Below are positions 45,388 through 54,998 of a DNA stretch of 64,000 nucleotides, piece after piece. Made by a program: the position numbers and the translations under genes. The DNA comes from Martelella limonii (GTDB lineage Bacteria; Pseudomonadota; Alphaproteobacteria; Rhizobiales; Rhizobiaceae). Every line of letters starts with the position of its first letter. Within the stretch, counting starts at the first letter, position 1. The stretch is taken from assembly GCF_013344475.1 (NCBI RefSeq), contig NZ_JABUOU010000009.1, positions 141,817-205,816 on the forward strand, in the 5' to 3' direction. The notes under the pieces are model-generated. The model worked only from the letters and a program-made list of their open reading frames with translations, searched no databases and was not told where the DNA came from.

Positions 45388-45411
45388 AGCCGGGCCCTTG
45401 CGGGTCCGGCT
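45388..45411 (+). terminator. Right 24-bp direct repeat; terminator for the TonB receptor gene
   Basis: Identical to 45156-45179, but followed by TTTTTATTTT, making a good plus-strand rho-independent terminator. The two copies together look like one ancestral bidirectional terminator split by element B. Confidence 0.9.
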
Positions 45412-45439
45412 TTTTATTTTCCTGCAAGGCTCGAAGCGC

Positions 45440-46636
45440 TTACTTCTTCAGGACCGCAACGCCCGGCAAGACCTTGCCTTCCATCCATTCGAGGAAGGCG
45501 CCGCCTGCGGTGGAGACATAGCTGAAGTCATCCTTGACGCCAGCGTGGTTGAGCGCCGAAACCGTGTCGCCGCCGCCGGCAACGGAAACCAGCTTGCCGG
45601 CCCTGGTGCGCTCGGCCGCAAATTTCGCGGCGGACACGGTTGCCTGGTCAAAGGGTTCGATCTCGAATGCGCCGAGCGGGCCGTTCCACACCAGCGTTTC
45701 CGCCTTTTCGATCCACCCATTGATAGCCTTGACCGATTCCGGTCCGATATCGAGCATCATCTGGTCGGCGAGAATGGCATCGATCGCCACGGTTTCGTTG
45801 GCGGCATTGGCCTTGAACTCGCTGGCAACGACGCCGTCTTCCGGCAGCACGATGGCGCAGCCGGTCTTCTCAGCCTTCGCCATGATGGTGCGCGCGGTAT
45901 CGGCGAGGTCGTGCTCGCAAAGCGATTTGCCGACATCGATGCCCTTGGCCGCAACGAAGGTGTTGGCCATGCCGCCACCGATCACGAGCGCATCGACCTT
46001 GTCGAGCAGATTTTCGAGAAGGTCGATCTTGGTGGACACCTTGGCGCCGCCGACGATTGCGACCACGGGGCGCTTGGGATCGCCGAGGCCGCTTTCCAGC
46101 GCCTCAAGCTCTGCCTGCATGGTGCGCCCGGCATAGGCCGGCATGTGGTGGGCAAGGCCTTCGGTGGAGGCGTGGGCACGATGCGCTGCGGAAAACGCAT
46201 CGTTGACATAGATGTCGCCATTTTTGGCGAGCGCTTCGACGAAGGCCGGATCGTTCTTTTCCTCACCCTTGTGGAAGCGGGTGTTTTCGAGCAGCAGCAC
46301 GTCGCCGGTACGCATCTCGGCGATCGCCTTTTCAGCGGCTTCTCCGATGCAGTCATCGGCGAAACTCACGGCGTGGTCGAGAACCTCCTCGACGGCGTGA
46401 ACGATCGGCCTCAGCGACATGTCCGCAACGACTTCGCCCTTCGGGCGGCCGAAATGGGCCATCAGGATGACCTTCGCGCCCTTGCGGGAAAGCTCCTGGA
46501 TCGTCGGCGCGACGCGCTCGATGCGGGTGGTGTCGGTCACCCGGCCATCTGCGAAGGGAACGTTCAGATCGACGCGCACAAGGACGCGCTTGCCGGTAAG
46601 GTCTGGCAGGTCGTCGAGGGTCTTGAAGGCTGGCAT
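45440..46636 (-). CDS. pgk: Phosphoglycerate kinase
   Basis: Glycolytic and gluconeogenic enzyme. 398 residues. The N-terminal [20 protein letters not shown], the [11 protein letters not shown] stretch and the C-terminal [17 protein letters not shown] nucleotide site are all intact. Two ATGs lie close together; I choose the second ([10 protein letters not shown], 46634-46636), because AGAGG sits 7 nt upstream of it and rhizobial Pgk proteins begin this way. gap/tkt, often adjacent in other genomes, are not here. Confidence 0.96.
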   Translation of the reverse strand: MPAFKTLDDLPDLTGKRVLVRVDLNVPFADGRVTDTTRIERVAPTIQELSRKGAKVILMAHFGRPKGEVVADMSLRPIVHAVEEVLDHAVSFADDCIGEAAEKAIAEMRTGDVLLLENTRFHKGEEKNDPAFVEALAKNGDIYVNDAFSAAHRAHASTEGLAHHMPAYAGRTMQAELEALESGLGDPKRPVVAIVGGAKVSTKIDLLENLLDKVDALVIGGGMANTFVAAKGIDVGKSLCEHDLADTARTIMAKAEKTGCAIVLPEDGVVASEFKANAANETVAIDAILADQMMLDIGPESVKAINGWIEKAETLVWNGPLGAFEIEPFDQATVSAAKFAAERTRAGKLVSVAGGGDTVSALNHAGVKDDFSYVSTAGGAFLEWMEGKVLPGVAVLKK

Positions 46637-46787
46637 GGGCATCCTCTTGCATGTTTGCGGTGGCCCTTGGAGAGGGCCAGGATTTGCCCGCCGGAAGATC
46701 GCGCTTCCGGCAGGGGGATCGTGAAATGACGGTTTGATACCTAGTCAAAAACCGCCCACTCGGCAATGCGGCAGCCGCGAAAACGGA

Positions 46788-48578
46788 CTACCGCCGCATC
46801 TTTCTGCGCATTCTGCCAAGGAAGCGGAACAGTCCATGCAGCAGCGGCCTCGTCCGCTCTCCCGCAGGCTCCCGCCAGACGCCGATCGAGATGATATTGT
46901 GCTCGGCGTCGGCATCGCGCACGATCAGCGCCAGCGGTCCGATATGAAGGCGGTCGGCGATCACCGGCTTGCCGCCCAGCTCGTGCTTCATGTAGTCGGC
47001 AAGCCGCATGTCCTCCTTGTCGTCGGGGATGTCGACGGCGGGATCGATGGCGCGCAGCTCCTTCAGCGGTCGATCGGGCAAAAGGATATCCGTGCCGAGC
47101 AGCGGCTCTTCGCTTCCGCCCTCAGTCACTGAGGCGTCGGCAAAAAGCTGGTCCAGCAGATAGGACATGCCCGGAATGACGAAGAGGTAGAGATAATCCC
47201 CTGCCTTGAGGTTTCCGACATAGAAGTAACGCATCGAAATCCCGTCGCGCACGACGAGCGACGGGATCGCCCAGCGCGGTATCGATGCGCCCTTCAGCAC
47301 CGGCGCGCCTTCGGCAAGGCGGTAGACCAGCAATTCGTGCTTGGCTTTGGCATGGAGTTCGATATCGACGGTTTCCAGCGCGCCGCTCTTCTTCGGCTGC
47401 ACCAGCTTCAGGAAGCGCGCGAAAGGCGCCAGCATCCAGCCCTGCAGGATCAGCGATACCACCACCATGATAAAGACGAGATTGAAGATGCGCCCGGCAT
47501 TTTCCACCCCGTATAGGCTTGGCAGGATGGCAAGCAGAATGGAGGCGGCGCCCCTGAGGCCGATCCAGGCGATGAAGTTGGTCTCCCGAGGGCGATAGTT
47601 GAACATCCAGAGACACAGCCAGACCGCGACGGGGCGGGCGACGAACACCAGAAACAGCGCCATCGCAAAGGCCGGCAGGAATATCTCCGGGAAGTTGCGC
47701 GGGGTTGCGAGAAGTCCGAGCAGCAGGAACATGATGATCTGCGCAAGCCAGGTCATCCCCTCCTGGAAACGCCTGATGGCGCCATCGAAGCGGATATGGC
47801 GGTTGCCGGCGACCAGGCCCGCGACATAGACCGCCATGAACCCGCTGCCGCCTGCAGCACCCGTTGCCGAGAAGATCAGCAGCGCTGCCGCCAGCACGAG
47901 AATCGGCGCCAGGCCGCGGTTGAGGCTGAACTTGTTGGCGATCAGCACGGTGATCGCGCCGCCGATCAGGCCGAAGAAGAGACCGAAGCCGATCTGCTGC
48001 GCGAAATCGAGCGCCATCGAAAGCGCATCGGCATGACCGCTGGACTTGACCGAAAGCAGCGAGACCAGCGACATCGTGAGAAAGATCGCCATCGGATCGT
48101 TGATGCCGGACTCGACCTCGAGCGTGGCGCTGACCCGGTCGATCACCCGGATGCCGCCGATCCGCATCAGGAAGAACACCGCCGCCGCATCGGTCGAGGC
48201 GACAATCGCGCCGAGCAGGAAGCCTTCCAGAAGCGTCAGCTTCAGGATCACGGTGGCGGCAAGCGCCACAAGGCCGGCGGTCACCAACACGCCGACGGTC
48301 GCAAGCAGCAGGGCTGGCACAAGACTGGTCTTGAAGGTCTTGAGAGATGTCCCGAAGCCGGAATCGAACAGAATGACCGCAAGCGCGAGCGAGCCGACAT
48401 AAAAGGTCAGCGCGTTGTTGTCGAACTCGATGCCGAAGCCATCCGTACCGGCGAGAACGCCGACGCCCAGGAAGAGAAGCAGCAGCGGTGCGCCGAAGCG
48501 GAATGCAAGTGCACTGGAAAGAGCGGCGAGGAGAATGAGGCCGGAAAAGACCATCACCGCGAGATAATATGTCGTCAA
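46788..48578 (-). CDS. CPA1 family potassium(sodium)/proton antiporter (NhaP2/CvrA-like)
   Basis: 596 residues. The first 400 or so hold about twelve membrane helices with the ion-site motif ESGINDPMAIFLT and FDSGFGTS. A TrkA-C-like domain (near 405-490, including PRWAIPSLVVRDG) and a C-terminal CorC/HlyC-like domain follow, the layout of NhaP2. The start is a TTG at 48576-48578 with GGAAGGA about 8 nt upstream; the ATG nearby is in another frame. It helps keep cytoplasmic cation and pH balance. Confidence 0.91.
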   Translation of the reverse strand: MTTYYLAVMVFSGLILLAALSSALAFRFGAPLLLLFLGVGVLAGTDGFGIEFDNNALTFYVGSLALAVILFDSGFGTSLKTFKTSLVPALLLATVGVLVTAGLVALAATVILKLTLLEGFLLGAIVASTDAAAVFFLMRIGGIRVIDRVSATLEVESGINDPMAIFLTMSLVSLLSVKSSGHADALSMALDFAQQIGFGLFFGLIGGAITVLIANKFSLNRGLAPILVLAAALLIFSATGAAGGSGFMAVYVAGLVAGNRHIRFDGAIRRFQEGMTWLAQIIMFLLLGLLATPRNFPEIFLPAFAMALFLVFVARPVAVWLCLWMFNYRPRETNFIAWIGLRGAASILLAILPSLYGVENAGRIFNLVFIMVVVSLILQGWMLAPFARFLKLVQPKKSGALETVDIELHAKAKHELLVYRLAEGAPVLKGASIPRWAIPSLVVRDGISMRYFYVGNLKAGDYLYLFVIPGMSYLLDQLFADASVTEGGSEEPLLGTDILLPDRPLKELRAIDPAVDIPDDKEDMRLADYMKHELGGKPVIADRLHIGPLALIVRDADAEHNIISIGVWREPAGERTRPLLHGLFRFLGRMRRKMRR

Positions 48579-48864
48579 ACTGCATCCTTCCGGCGGCGGT
48601 CGGCGCTTGCATCGTCATGTTGCATGCTGATTGCCTTATAAAATAGGCTATTTGCGGCTTTTTTAAAGGAAAATCAGGCTCTCATGGAGGCATTTGTCTG
48701 TGTGAGTGCAAGGCCGGTCCTATTCTGTTCCGGGTGCTTTTGCCGATATCATTCTTGCCACGCGCGATGCTTGTGGTAACCACAGATTGGTGCGGCAGAA
48801 ATGACGCCATCCGCGTCCCGGATGAAGCGTCGCAGCGCACGCCATGCGTGAAGGAGGCTTTTCC

Positions 48865-50343
48865 GTGAATACCGCAACGACCGAAGCCAAGGACGAGCCA
48901 TATCCGGAACGCTGGGTGGCGCTTGCGGTGCTTTTGTGCGCCGTCTTCATGAACATGCTCGACGTCACCATCGTCAACGTGGCGCTGCCCTCGATCCAGC
49001 GGAGCCTCGGCGCGTCGAACTCCGATATCGAATGGGTGGTGGCGGGCTATGTGCTGATGTTCGCCCTTGCCCTGCTTCCCTTCGGCAGGCTCGGCGATAT
49101 CGTCGGGCGCAAGCGGATGTTCATGATCGGGGTGACCTGCTTTACCATCGGCTCGGCGCTTTGCGGCCTGTCGACCAACATCGTGATGCTGATCGGCGCC
49201 CGTCTGTTCCAGGGCTTTTCGGCCGCGATGATGACGCCGCAGGTGCTGGCCCTGGCGCAGGTGATGTTCTCGCCGAAGGAAAGGGCGCGCGCCTTCTCCT
49301 TCTTCGGCATGATGGCGGGCATCGCCACCGTCAGCGGGCCCATCATCGGCGGCCTTCTGATCGATCATGATGTCTTCGGCCTCGGCTGGCGCGCGATCTT
49401 CCTGATCAATCTGCCGATCGGCGTGTTCGCCGTCTTCGCCGGATGGAAGCTTGTGCCTTCCACCGCAGGTCATGCGGGAGAGCGCAACGACTATGGCGGG
49501 ATCGCGTTGATCGCATCGGCCATGTTCCTGCTGATCTTTCCGCTGGTCGAGGGGCGCACTTTCGGATGGCCTGCATGGTGCTTTGCCATGATGATCGCCG
49601 CCATGCCGGTGCTCGGCCTGTTCGTGTTCTGGGAGCGGCGGCAGAACCGGTTGGCAAGGCCGCAGCTTCTCTCCTACGGCCTGATCTCAAACCGCAACTT
49701 CATGACCGGTGGTTTGCTGGCGCTGGTGTTCTTCTCCACGCTGCCTGGTTTCTTTCTCTGCTTAGCGATCTTTCTGCAGGTCGGTTTCGGTTTCGATCCG
49801 CTCAAATCCGGTTTGACGACGGTGCCGTTCTCGCTCGGCGTGCTGGTGGCGTCGTTCGCCAATGGCCGCTTCGGCCATCACGCGCTGAAGCTGAGGATGA
49901 TCGCCGGCATGATCATGCTGGCGGCCGGCATATTCTGGCTTCGTCTCTATGTGCTTTCGGTGCAGGATACGATTTCACACTGGGCGGTGTTCGGACCGCT
50001 GCTGACGGCGGGGCTCGGTCTCGGCATGGCGATCGCCTCGATCTTCCAGCTTGTGCTCGCAGGCGTACCGCATCGGGAGGCCGGGTCTGCCTCCGGCGCG
50101 CTTCAGGCGGTGCAGCAGCTCGGTGGTGCCTTCGGCATCGCGATCATCAGCGAGATTTTCTTTTCCCATCTGGCCAGCCTGCTTAAAGCCGGGACTGCAC
50201 AGCATGCGGCCTATGTCGATGCCTTTGCCGGGGCGATGATCTACAATCTGATCGCCTATGTCATCGTGGTGGGGCTGACCTTGCTTCTTCCCGGCCAGAG
50301 CGGGCCAGCCGAAGCGATCAGCGACGAACCCCATATCGCCTGA
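48865..50343 (+). CDS. MFS efflux transporter, DHA2 family (14 TM, EmrB/QacA type)
   Basis: 492 residues from the GTG at 48865. AAGGAGG lies 7 nt upstream, which decides this start over an ATG 21 bp earlier. The DHA2 motifs are LDVTIVNVALPSIQRSLG (motif D1-like), PFGRLGDIVGRKRMF (motif A) and IATVSGPIIGGLL (motif C, antiporter). Proton-driven export of hydrophobic drugs or similar compounds across the inner membrane is likely. No EmrA-type adaptor is adjacent, and no regulator is next to it. Confidence 0.92.
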   Translation: MNTATTEAKDEPYPERWVALAVLLCAVFMNMLDVTIVNVALPSIQRSLGASNSDIEWVVAGYVLMFALALLPFGRLGDIVGRKRMFMIGVTCFTIGSALCGLSTNIVMLIGARLFQGFSAAMMTPQVLALAQVMFSPKERARAFSFFGMMAGIATVSGPIIGGLLIDHDVFGLGWRAIFLINLPIGVFAVFAGWKLVPSTAGHAGERNDYGGIALIASAMFLLIFPLVEGRTFGWPAWCFAMMIAAMPVLGLFVFWERRQNRLARPQLLSYGLISNRNFMTGGLLALVFFSTLPGFFLCLAIFLQVGFGFDPLKSGLTTVPFSLGVLVASFANGRFGHHALKLRMIAGMIMLAAGIFWLRLYVLSVQDTISHWAVFGPLLTAGLGLGMAIASIFQLVLAGVPHREAGSASGALQAVQQLGGAFGIAIISEIFFSHLASLLKAGTAQHAAYVDAFAGAMIYNLIAYVIVVGLTLLLPGQSGPAEAISDEPHIA

Positions 50344-50349
50344 ATGAGA

Positions 50350-50380
50350 AATGCCGCGCTTGCAGGGCGAGCGCGGCATT
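50350..50380. terminator. Hairpin terminator between the MFS gene and argB
   Basis: Perfect 11-bp stem AATGCCGCGCT / AGCGCGGCATT with a 9-nt loop, 6 bp after the MFS stop. It serves convergent genes; the T-rich tail is weak in either direction. Confidence 0.7.
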
Positions 50381-50410
50381 CATCTTGTAGGCGATTGATC
50401 GAAGCTTAGA

Positions 50411-51298
50411 TCAGGGCACGATCAGCGTGCCGGCCCCGCCCTTGGTCAGGATTTCCAGAAGCACCGAGTGCTTGGTCTTGCCGTTGAGGATGACGACGCC
50501 CTCGACACCGGCCTCGATCGCCTCGATGCAGGTTTCCACCTTCGGGATCATGCCGCCCGAGACCGTGCCGTCCAGAATGAGATTGCGCGCTTCGGAGACC
50601 GAGAGTTCCTTGATCAGTTCGCCATTCTTGTCGAGAACGCCGGGAACGTCCGTCAGGAACAGCAGGCGCGTGGCGCGAAGCGCGCCGGCAATTGCGCCGG
50701 CAAAGGTATCGGCGTTGATGTTATAGGTCTCGCCTTGACGCCCGGGGGCAACAGGCGCGATCACCGGGATCATCTCGGACTTGGCGAGAAGGTCCAGAAG
50801 CGTGGTGTCGACAGTGACGACTTCTCCCACGAAACCGAGATCGAGGACGCGCTCGATGTTGGAATCGGGATCGACCACGGTCTTCTTGGCCTTTTCGGCG
50901 AACACCATGTTGCCGTCCTTGCCGCAAAGGCCGATCGCCCATTCGCCGGTCTGGTTGATCAGCGCGACGATTTCCTTGTTGATCGAGCCGGCGAGCACCA
51001 TTTCGACGATCTCGACCGTCGCCTGGTCAGTCACGCGCAGGCCGCCTTCGAATTTCGATTCAATGCCCATCCGCTTCAGCATGCTGCCGATCTGCGGGCC
51101 GCCGCCATGCACCACGATCGGGTTGACGCCCGACTGCTTCAACAGCGCAATATCGCTGGCAAAGGCCTGGCCAAGCTCGCTGTCGCCCATGGCATGGCCG
51201 CCATATTTCACGACAATCGTCTTGTTCTCGTATTTCTGCATATAGGGCAGGGCCTGAACCAGAAGCCGCGCCTGATGTTCGCTTTCCGACTGTGACAT
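50411..51298 (-). CDS. argB: Acetylglutamate kinase
   Basis: Second step of arginine biosynthesis; phosphorylates N-acetylglutamate. 295 residues. The N-terminal [12 protein letters not shown] and [19 protein letters not shown] glycine-rich motifs are intact, as is [19 protein letters not shown] near the C-terminus. The N-terminal helix before the kinase core is present, as in arginine-inhibited hexameric enzymes. Last gene of the rpmH-rnpA-yidC-engB-argB cluster, separated from engB by 315 bp. Confidence 0.96.
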   Translation of the reverse strand: MSQSESEHQARLLVQALPYMQKYENKTIVVKYGGHAMGDSELGQAFASDIALLKQSGVNPIVVHGGGPQIGSMLKRMGIESKFEGGLRVTDQATVEIVEMVLAGSINKEIVALINQTGEWAIGLCGKDGNMVFAEKAKKTVVDPDSNIERVLDLGFVGEVVTVDTTLLDLLAKSEMIPVIAPVAPGRQGETYNINADTFAGAIAGALRATRLLFLTDVPGVLDKNGELIKELSVSEARNLILDGTVSGGMIPKVETCIEAIEAGVEGVVILNGKTKHSVLLEILTKGGAGTLIVP

Positions 51299-51613
51299 GA
51301 AATTCCCCGGTGCACTTCGCTGAGCCGCCTTTTAGCGCAAAGTTTCCGGAGAGGAAACTCTTCTCGCGCTTCATATCGCGCTGGCATCACCCTGAAATGG
51401 GCTCTCAACATTACCGTTTGATGAAGTTTTGCACGGTCATTGCGCAGCCAAGGATACCGTCGTGATTCCGACGGACGCGGGCGGCACATTTTTTCCCGTC
51501 GGCAAGTTCCGGATACATCCTGGTACGCCTGAAACGGCAGGCCTCAGGATCGCCGAAAACCATCCTAGCAGGTGTAAACGAAGCCGCCCGCTGGGGCGGC
51601 ATGTCTCCGCTTT
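51299..51613. other. 315-bp gene-free stretch between engB and argB
   Basis: No convincing gene in either direction. It contains the hairpin at 51583-51600 just after engB and must hold the argB promoter. Otherwise I see nothing of note. Confidence 0.5.
51583..51600 (-). terminator. Weak terminator downstream of engB
   Basis: Stem GCCGCCC / GGGCGGC with a 4-nt loop. On the minus strand it is followed by TTCGTTT, 13 bp after the engB stop. The T run is interrupted, so activity is uncertain. Confidence 0.55.
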
Positions 51614-52366
51614 TCAGGTGTTGATCGTCTCGGTGATCGCGTTGCGCAGATCATCAAGCCCCGCGTGCTTTTCGGATGAGGTCGCCAGCACGAAGGGATA
51701 GGCCGCCGGGCGCTTGCGGATCTTCTCGAGCGTCGCGGTCATCAGCTTGGCAACGGCCGGCGGCTTGATCTTGTCCGCCTTGGTCAGCACGATCTGATAG
51801 GAAACGGCTGCCTTGTCGAGAAGGTCGAGCACCTCCTCGTCGTTCTTCTTGATGCCGTGGCGGGCGTCGATCAGCACATAGACGCGCTTCAGCGTGGCGC
51901 GGCCGCGCAGGTAATCGAAGACCAGCTTGGTCCATTGCTCGACCTGGTCCTTCGGCGCCTGCGCGTAGCCGTAACCCGGCATGTCCACGAGCGCCATGGG
52001 CGGCAGATCCTCGCCTTCGCCGGAATAGCCGTCGGGAACGAAATAGTTGAGCTCCTGGGTGCGTCCCGGCGTGTTCGATGTGCGCGCCAGACCCTTCTGG
52101 GTGACCAGGGCGTTGATCAGTGAGGACTTGCCGACATTGGAGCGGCCTGCGAACGCCACCTCCGCCGGGCCTTCCGGCGGCAGGAATTTCATCGACGGGA
52201 CACCGCGGATGAAAATCCAGGGGCGTGCGAAGAGCGATACGTCTTGAGCGATTGGCTGGGTCATGTCCCGATACTTACCATCAACAAAAAGCCCGGCAAG
52301 ACTGCCGGGCGCACTTTCGGGCCAAACCGGCTTCATTTCCGGCTCAACCGTGATTTCCTCCGCCAT
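51614..52366 (-). CDS. engB: Ribosome biogenesis GTP-binding protein EngB/YsxC
   Basis: Essential GTPase for 50S assembly. The Walker A is [15 protein letters not shown], with switch [16 protein letters not shown], the G4 motif LTKADK and the G5 region [14 protein letters not shown]. The core begins at [17 protein letters not shown]. Two starts are possible: the ATG at 52366 (250 residues, AAGG just upstream) or MTQPIAQDV at 52264 (216 residues, nearer the usual length). I list the longer one on ribosome-site grounds. Between yidC and argB, as in other rhizobia. Confidence 0.92.
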   Translation of the reverse strand: MAEEITVEPEMKPVWPESAPGSLAGLFVDGKYRDMTQPIAQDVSLFARPWIFIRGVPSMKFLPPEGPAEVAFAGRSNVGKSSLINALVTQKGLARTSNTPGRTQELNYFVPDGYSGEGEDLPPMALVDMPGYGYAQAPKDQVEQWTKLVFDYLRGRATLKRVYVLIDARHGIKKNDEEVLDLLDKAAVSYQIVLTKADKIKPPAVAKLMTATLEKIRKRPAAYPFVLATSSEKHAGLDDLRNAITETINT

Positions 52367-52423
52367 CCCGCCTTCAGCCGGGCATGACGGCGGGCCGGGA
52401 CCTTGCGGCCGGCCCGCTTCGTC

Positions 52424-54217
52424 TTATTCCGAGGCGGCTTTCTTCTTGCGGAAGACGCCCTTCAGGTTGTCGAACAGTTCGATCTTCACGCCGTGGCGCT
52501 TCATGATGATCGACTGCTGAAGGATCGAGAGCGAGTTGTTCCAGGCGTAGTAGATCACCAGACCAGCCGGGAACTTCGCCAGCATGAAGGTGAAGACCAC
52601 CGGCATCCAGTTGAAGATCATCGCCTGGGTCTTGTCGGGCGGCGTCGGGTTCATGCGCATCTGCATCCACATGGTGATGCCCATGATGATGGGCCATGCG
52701 CCGATCATCAGCATTGCAGGCACGGACCAGGGCAGCAGGCCGAACAGGTTGAAGATGGTGGTCGGATCTGGCGCGGAAAGGTCATGAATCCAGCCGAAGA
52801 ACGGGGCATGCCGCATTTCGATGGTGACGTAGAGAACCTTGTAGAGCGCGAAGAAGATCGGGATCTGGATCAGCATCGGCCAGCAGCCGGCGACCGGATT
52901 GATCTTCTCCTTCTTGTAGAGTTCCATCATCGCCTTCTGCAGGCCCATGCGGTCGTCGCCATACTGCTCCTTCAGCTCGTTCATCTTGGGCTGCATGCGC
53001 TTCATGTTGGCCATGGAGGCATACTGCTTGGAGGCGAGCGGGAAGAAGATCAGCTTGATGATGACCGTGGTGATCAGGATCGCGACGCCGAAATTGCCGA
53101 CCTGATGGTAGATGAAGTCCATCAGCTGGAACAGCGGCTTGGTGATGAACCACAGCCATCCCCAGTCGATCATGCGGTCGAAAAGCGGAATGCTGTACTG
53201 CTTCTCGTAGGCCGTCAGCGTGTTGGTTTCCTTGGCGCCGGCAAACACCATGGTCTTCAGGTCGGCGGACTGGCCGGGCGCGATCACCAGCGGATTGTTG
53301 TCGGAATAATCCGCCTGATAGCGCGGGCGGCCGTCATTGAAGTGCGAGAAGCGGGCATCGTAATTGACGTTGGCCTGCGGAATGACGGCCGTGCCCCAAT
53401 ATTTGTCGGTGACGCCAAACCAGCCACCGGTCACATTGTCGTAGCTCTCGTTTTCCTTGCCGATCGCCTTGTAGGTGTTTTCGGTCAATCCGGCATCCGC
53501 GCCGAAAACGCCGAGGAAGCCTTCATGCAGAACCCAGGCCGAGGGCTCGTCGGGAAGGCTGAAGCGGGTGATCCGGCCATAGGGCGTGACCGATGCCTGC
53601 TTGTCGGCATTGTTGGTCACCTTGTCGTCGACGGTGATCATGTACTTGTCGTCGATCGAAAGGGTACGCGTGAACTTCAGTCCCGATTCGTTGGTATAGG
53701 ACAGCACGACGGGCGTCGACGGCGTCAGCTGATCGCCATCTTCAAGCGTCCAGACTGTCTGCGGGCCAGGCACGTTGCCGGAATTGTCGCCCTGGACGAA
53801 GCCCAGTTCTGCAAAATAGGCGTTCTCCGTATTTGCCGGAGAGAAAAGGGTGACGATCGGGCTCGTGGGGTCGACGGTGACGTGATAGTCCTTGAGCTTG
53901 ATGTCGTCGATGCGCGCGCCGGCAAGGTTGATCGAGCCTTCGAGCGAAGGCGTATCGATCTTGACCCGAGGCGCCGTGGCCTGCTGGGCGCCCGCCTGGG
54001 AAAAAACCGCGTCGCCGGTCTGGGCGCCGCCGGTGACGGCAGGCGCCGTTCCATCGGTGGTGACCGTCTGCTCCTGGGTCTGCTGCTGCTGAAGCGCTGC
54101 TTCCTCACGGGCCTGGCGCTGGGCTTCCAGGCGCGGTCCCATGTAGAAGAACTGCCAGGCAATGACGATCAGGACCGTCAAGCCGATCGCGATCATAGAA
54201 TTGCGGTTATTTTCCAT
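52424..54217 (-). CDS. yidC: Membrane protein insertase YidC/Oxa1
   Basis: Inserts and folds inner-membrane proteins alone or with SecYEG. 597 residues from [31 protein letters not shown]1 is followed by a Gln-rich linker and a large periplasmic domain (about 60-370). The conserved core has [23 protein letters not shown], then [13 protein letters not shown] in the coiled loop and further helices to the C-terminus (KKKAASE). Its start overlaps rnpA by 11 bp, so the upstream open frame is not used. Confidence 0.96.
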   Translation of the reverse strand: MENNRNSMIAIGLTVLIVIAWQFFYMGPRLEAQRQAREEAALQQQQTQEQTVTTDGTAPAVTGGAQTGDAVFSQAGAQQATAPRVKIDTPSLEGSINLAGARIDDIKLKDYHVTVDPTSPIVTLFSPANTENAYFAELGFVQGDNSGNVPGPQTVWTLEDGDQLTPSTPVVLSYTNESGLKFTRTLSIDDKYMITVDDKVTNNADKQASVTPYGRITRFSLPDEPSAWVLHEGFLGVFGADAGLTENTYKAIGKENESYDNVTGGWFGVTDKYWGTAVIPQANVNYDARFSHFNDGRPRYQADYSDNNPLVIAPGQSADLKTMVFAGAKETNTLTAYEKQYSIPLFDRMIDWGWLWFITKPLFQLMDFIYHQVGNFGVAILITTVIIKLIFFPLASKQYASMANMKRMQPKMNELKEQYGDDRMGLQKAMMELYKKEKINPVAGCWPMLIQIPIFFALYKVLYVTIEMRHAPFFGWIHDLSAPDPTTIFNLFGLLPWSVPAMLMIGAWPIIMGITMWMQMRMNPTPPDKTQAMIFNWMPVVFTFMLAKFPAGLVIYYAWNNSLSILQQSIIMKRHGVKIELFDNLKGVFRKKKAASE

Positions 54218-54608
54218 CTTTATTTCCTGGTGCGGAAGCCGTGCGGCTCCGTCGGATTTGAGGCGGGTTCGAGATCCGCGATTCCAGCGTGTCGACAAGC
54301 CGCGCAAACGATGCGTCCAGCACTTCGCTGCGGCCCACGATGACATAATCGCAACCGGGCTGCATTGCAAACTGAGCCTTGAGGCGAACCGCCTCTTTCA
54401 GCCGTCTTCGGATGCGGTTGCGTTTGACGGCATTCCCCTGCCGTTTGGTAACAGTAAAACCGACGCGAGGCGCCTCATCGGGCTCGCGTCGGTCTAGAAC
54501 TTCCAGCAGAAAAAGTGGACCCTTGCGCCGCTCGCCCTTTTGTACGGCGAGAAACTGGGGACGGGTCTTGAGCCGTCCGGCATCGGCCTTTTCATCGGGC
54601 CCGGACAT
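54207..54608 (-). CDS. rnpA: Ribonuclease P protein component
   Basis: Protein subunit of RNase P, which matures tRNA 5-prime ends. 133 residues. The family signature is [14 protein letters not shown] (near residue 60) preceded by [14 protein letters not shown]. Basic and short, as expected. It lies 15 bp after the rpmH stop and overlaps the yidC start, the conserved bacterial arrangement. Confidence 0.95.
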   Translation of the reverse strand: MSGPDEKADAGRLKTRPQFLAVQKGERRKGPLFLLEVLDRREPDEAPRVGFTVTKRQGNAVKRNRIRRRLKEAVRLKAQFAMQPGCDYVIVGRSEVLDASFARLVDTLESRISNPPQIRRSRTASAPGNKDGK

Positions 54609-54623
54609 AAGGGCGTAAAGCCC

Positions 54624-54764
54624 TTAAGCCGAAAGACGCTTGCGGCCGCGTGCGCGGCGAGCCGAGAGAACCTTGCGGCCGCCCTTGGTTGCCATGCGCG
54701 AACGGAAGCCGTGGCGGCGCTTGCGAACGAGTTTGGAAGGCTGATATGTACGCTTGGTAGACAT
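54624..54764 (-). CDS. rpmH: 50S ribosomal protein L34
   Basis: 46 residues beginning [20 protein letters not shown] and ending GRKRLSA. The KRTYQPS and [13 protein letters not shown] motifs are invariant in L34. Two extra residues (ST) follow the methionine, compared with many species. First gene of the rpmH-rnpA-yidC cluster. Confidence 0.97.
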   Translation of the reverse strand: MSTKRTYQPSKLVRKRRHGFRSRMATKGGRKVLSARRARGRKRLSA

Positions 54765-54998
54765 TTGTTTTAATACCGCGGTGTGCGGCCCTTCTTGGAA
54801 ACCGGCCGAAGCCGGTTAAGCGTGTGGTTGATGTCAGTCCGCCCCGCAAACTAGAAGGCCGCAGAGCCGAAACTGCGCGGCTTATAAGGGAAAGCGGCGC
54901 GAATTGTCAATCACGCGGCGAATTTCAGTGCTGCGAAAGGTTTTCGCATTCGGGCGCCGGGCGCCTGAAATGCGACCTCGTCGAACCGGAGAGCGCGG

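Noticed and set aside
47122..48618. 498-codon minus-strand frame starting at an ATG near the antiporter start
   Set aside because: It is the +1 frame of the CPA1 antiporter gene, Arg/Pro-rich without hydrophobic helices. The antiporter frame starts at TTG with a good ribosome site.
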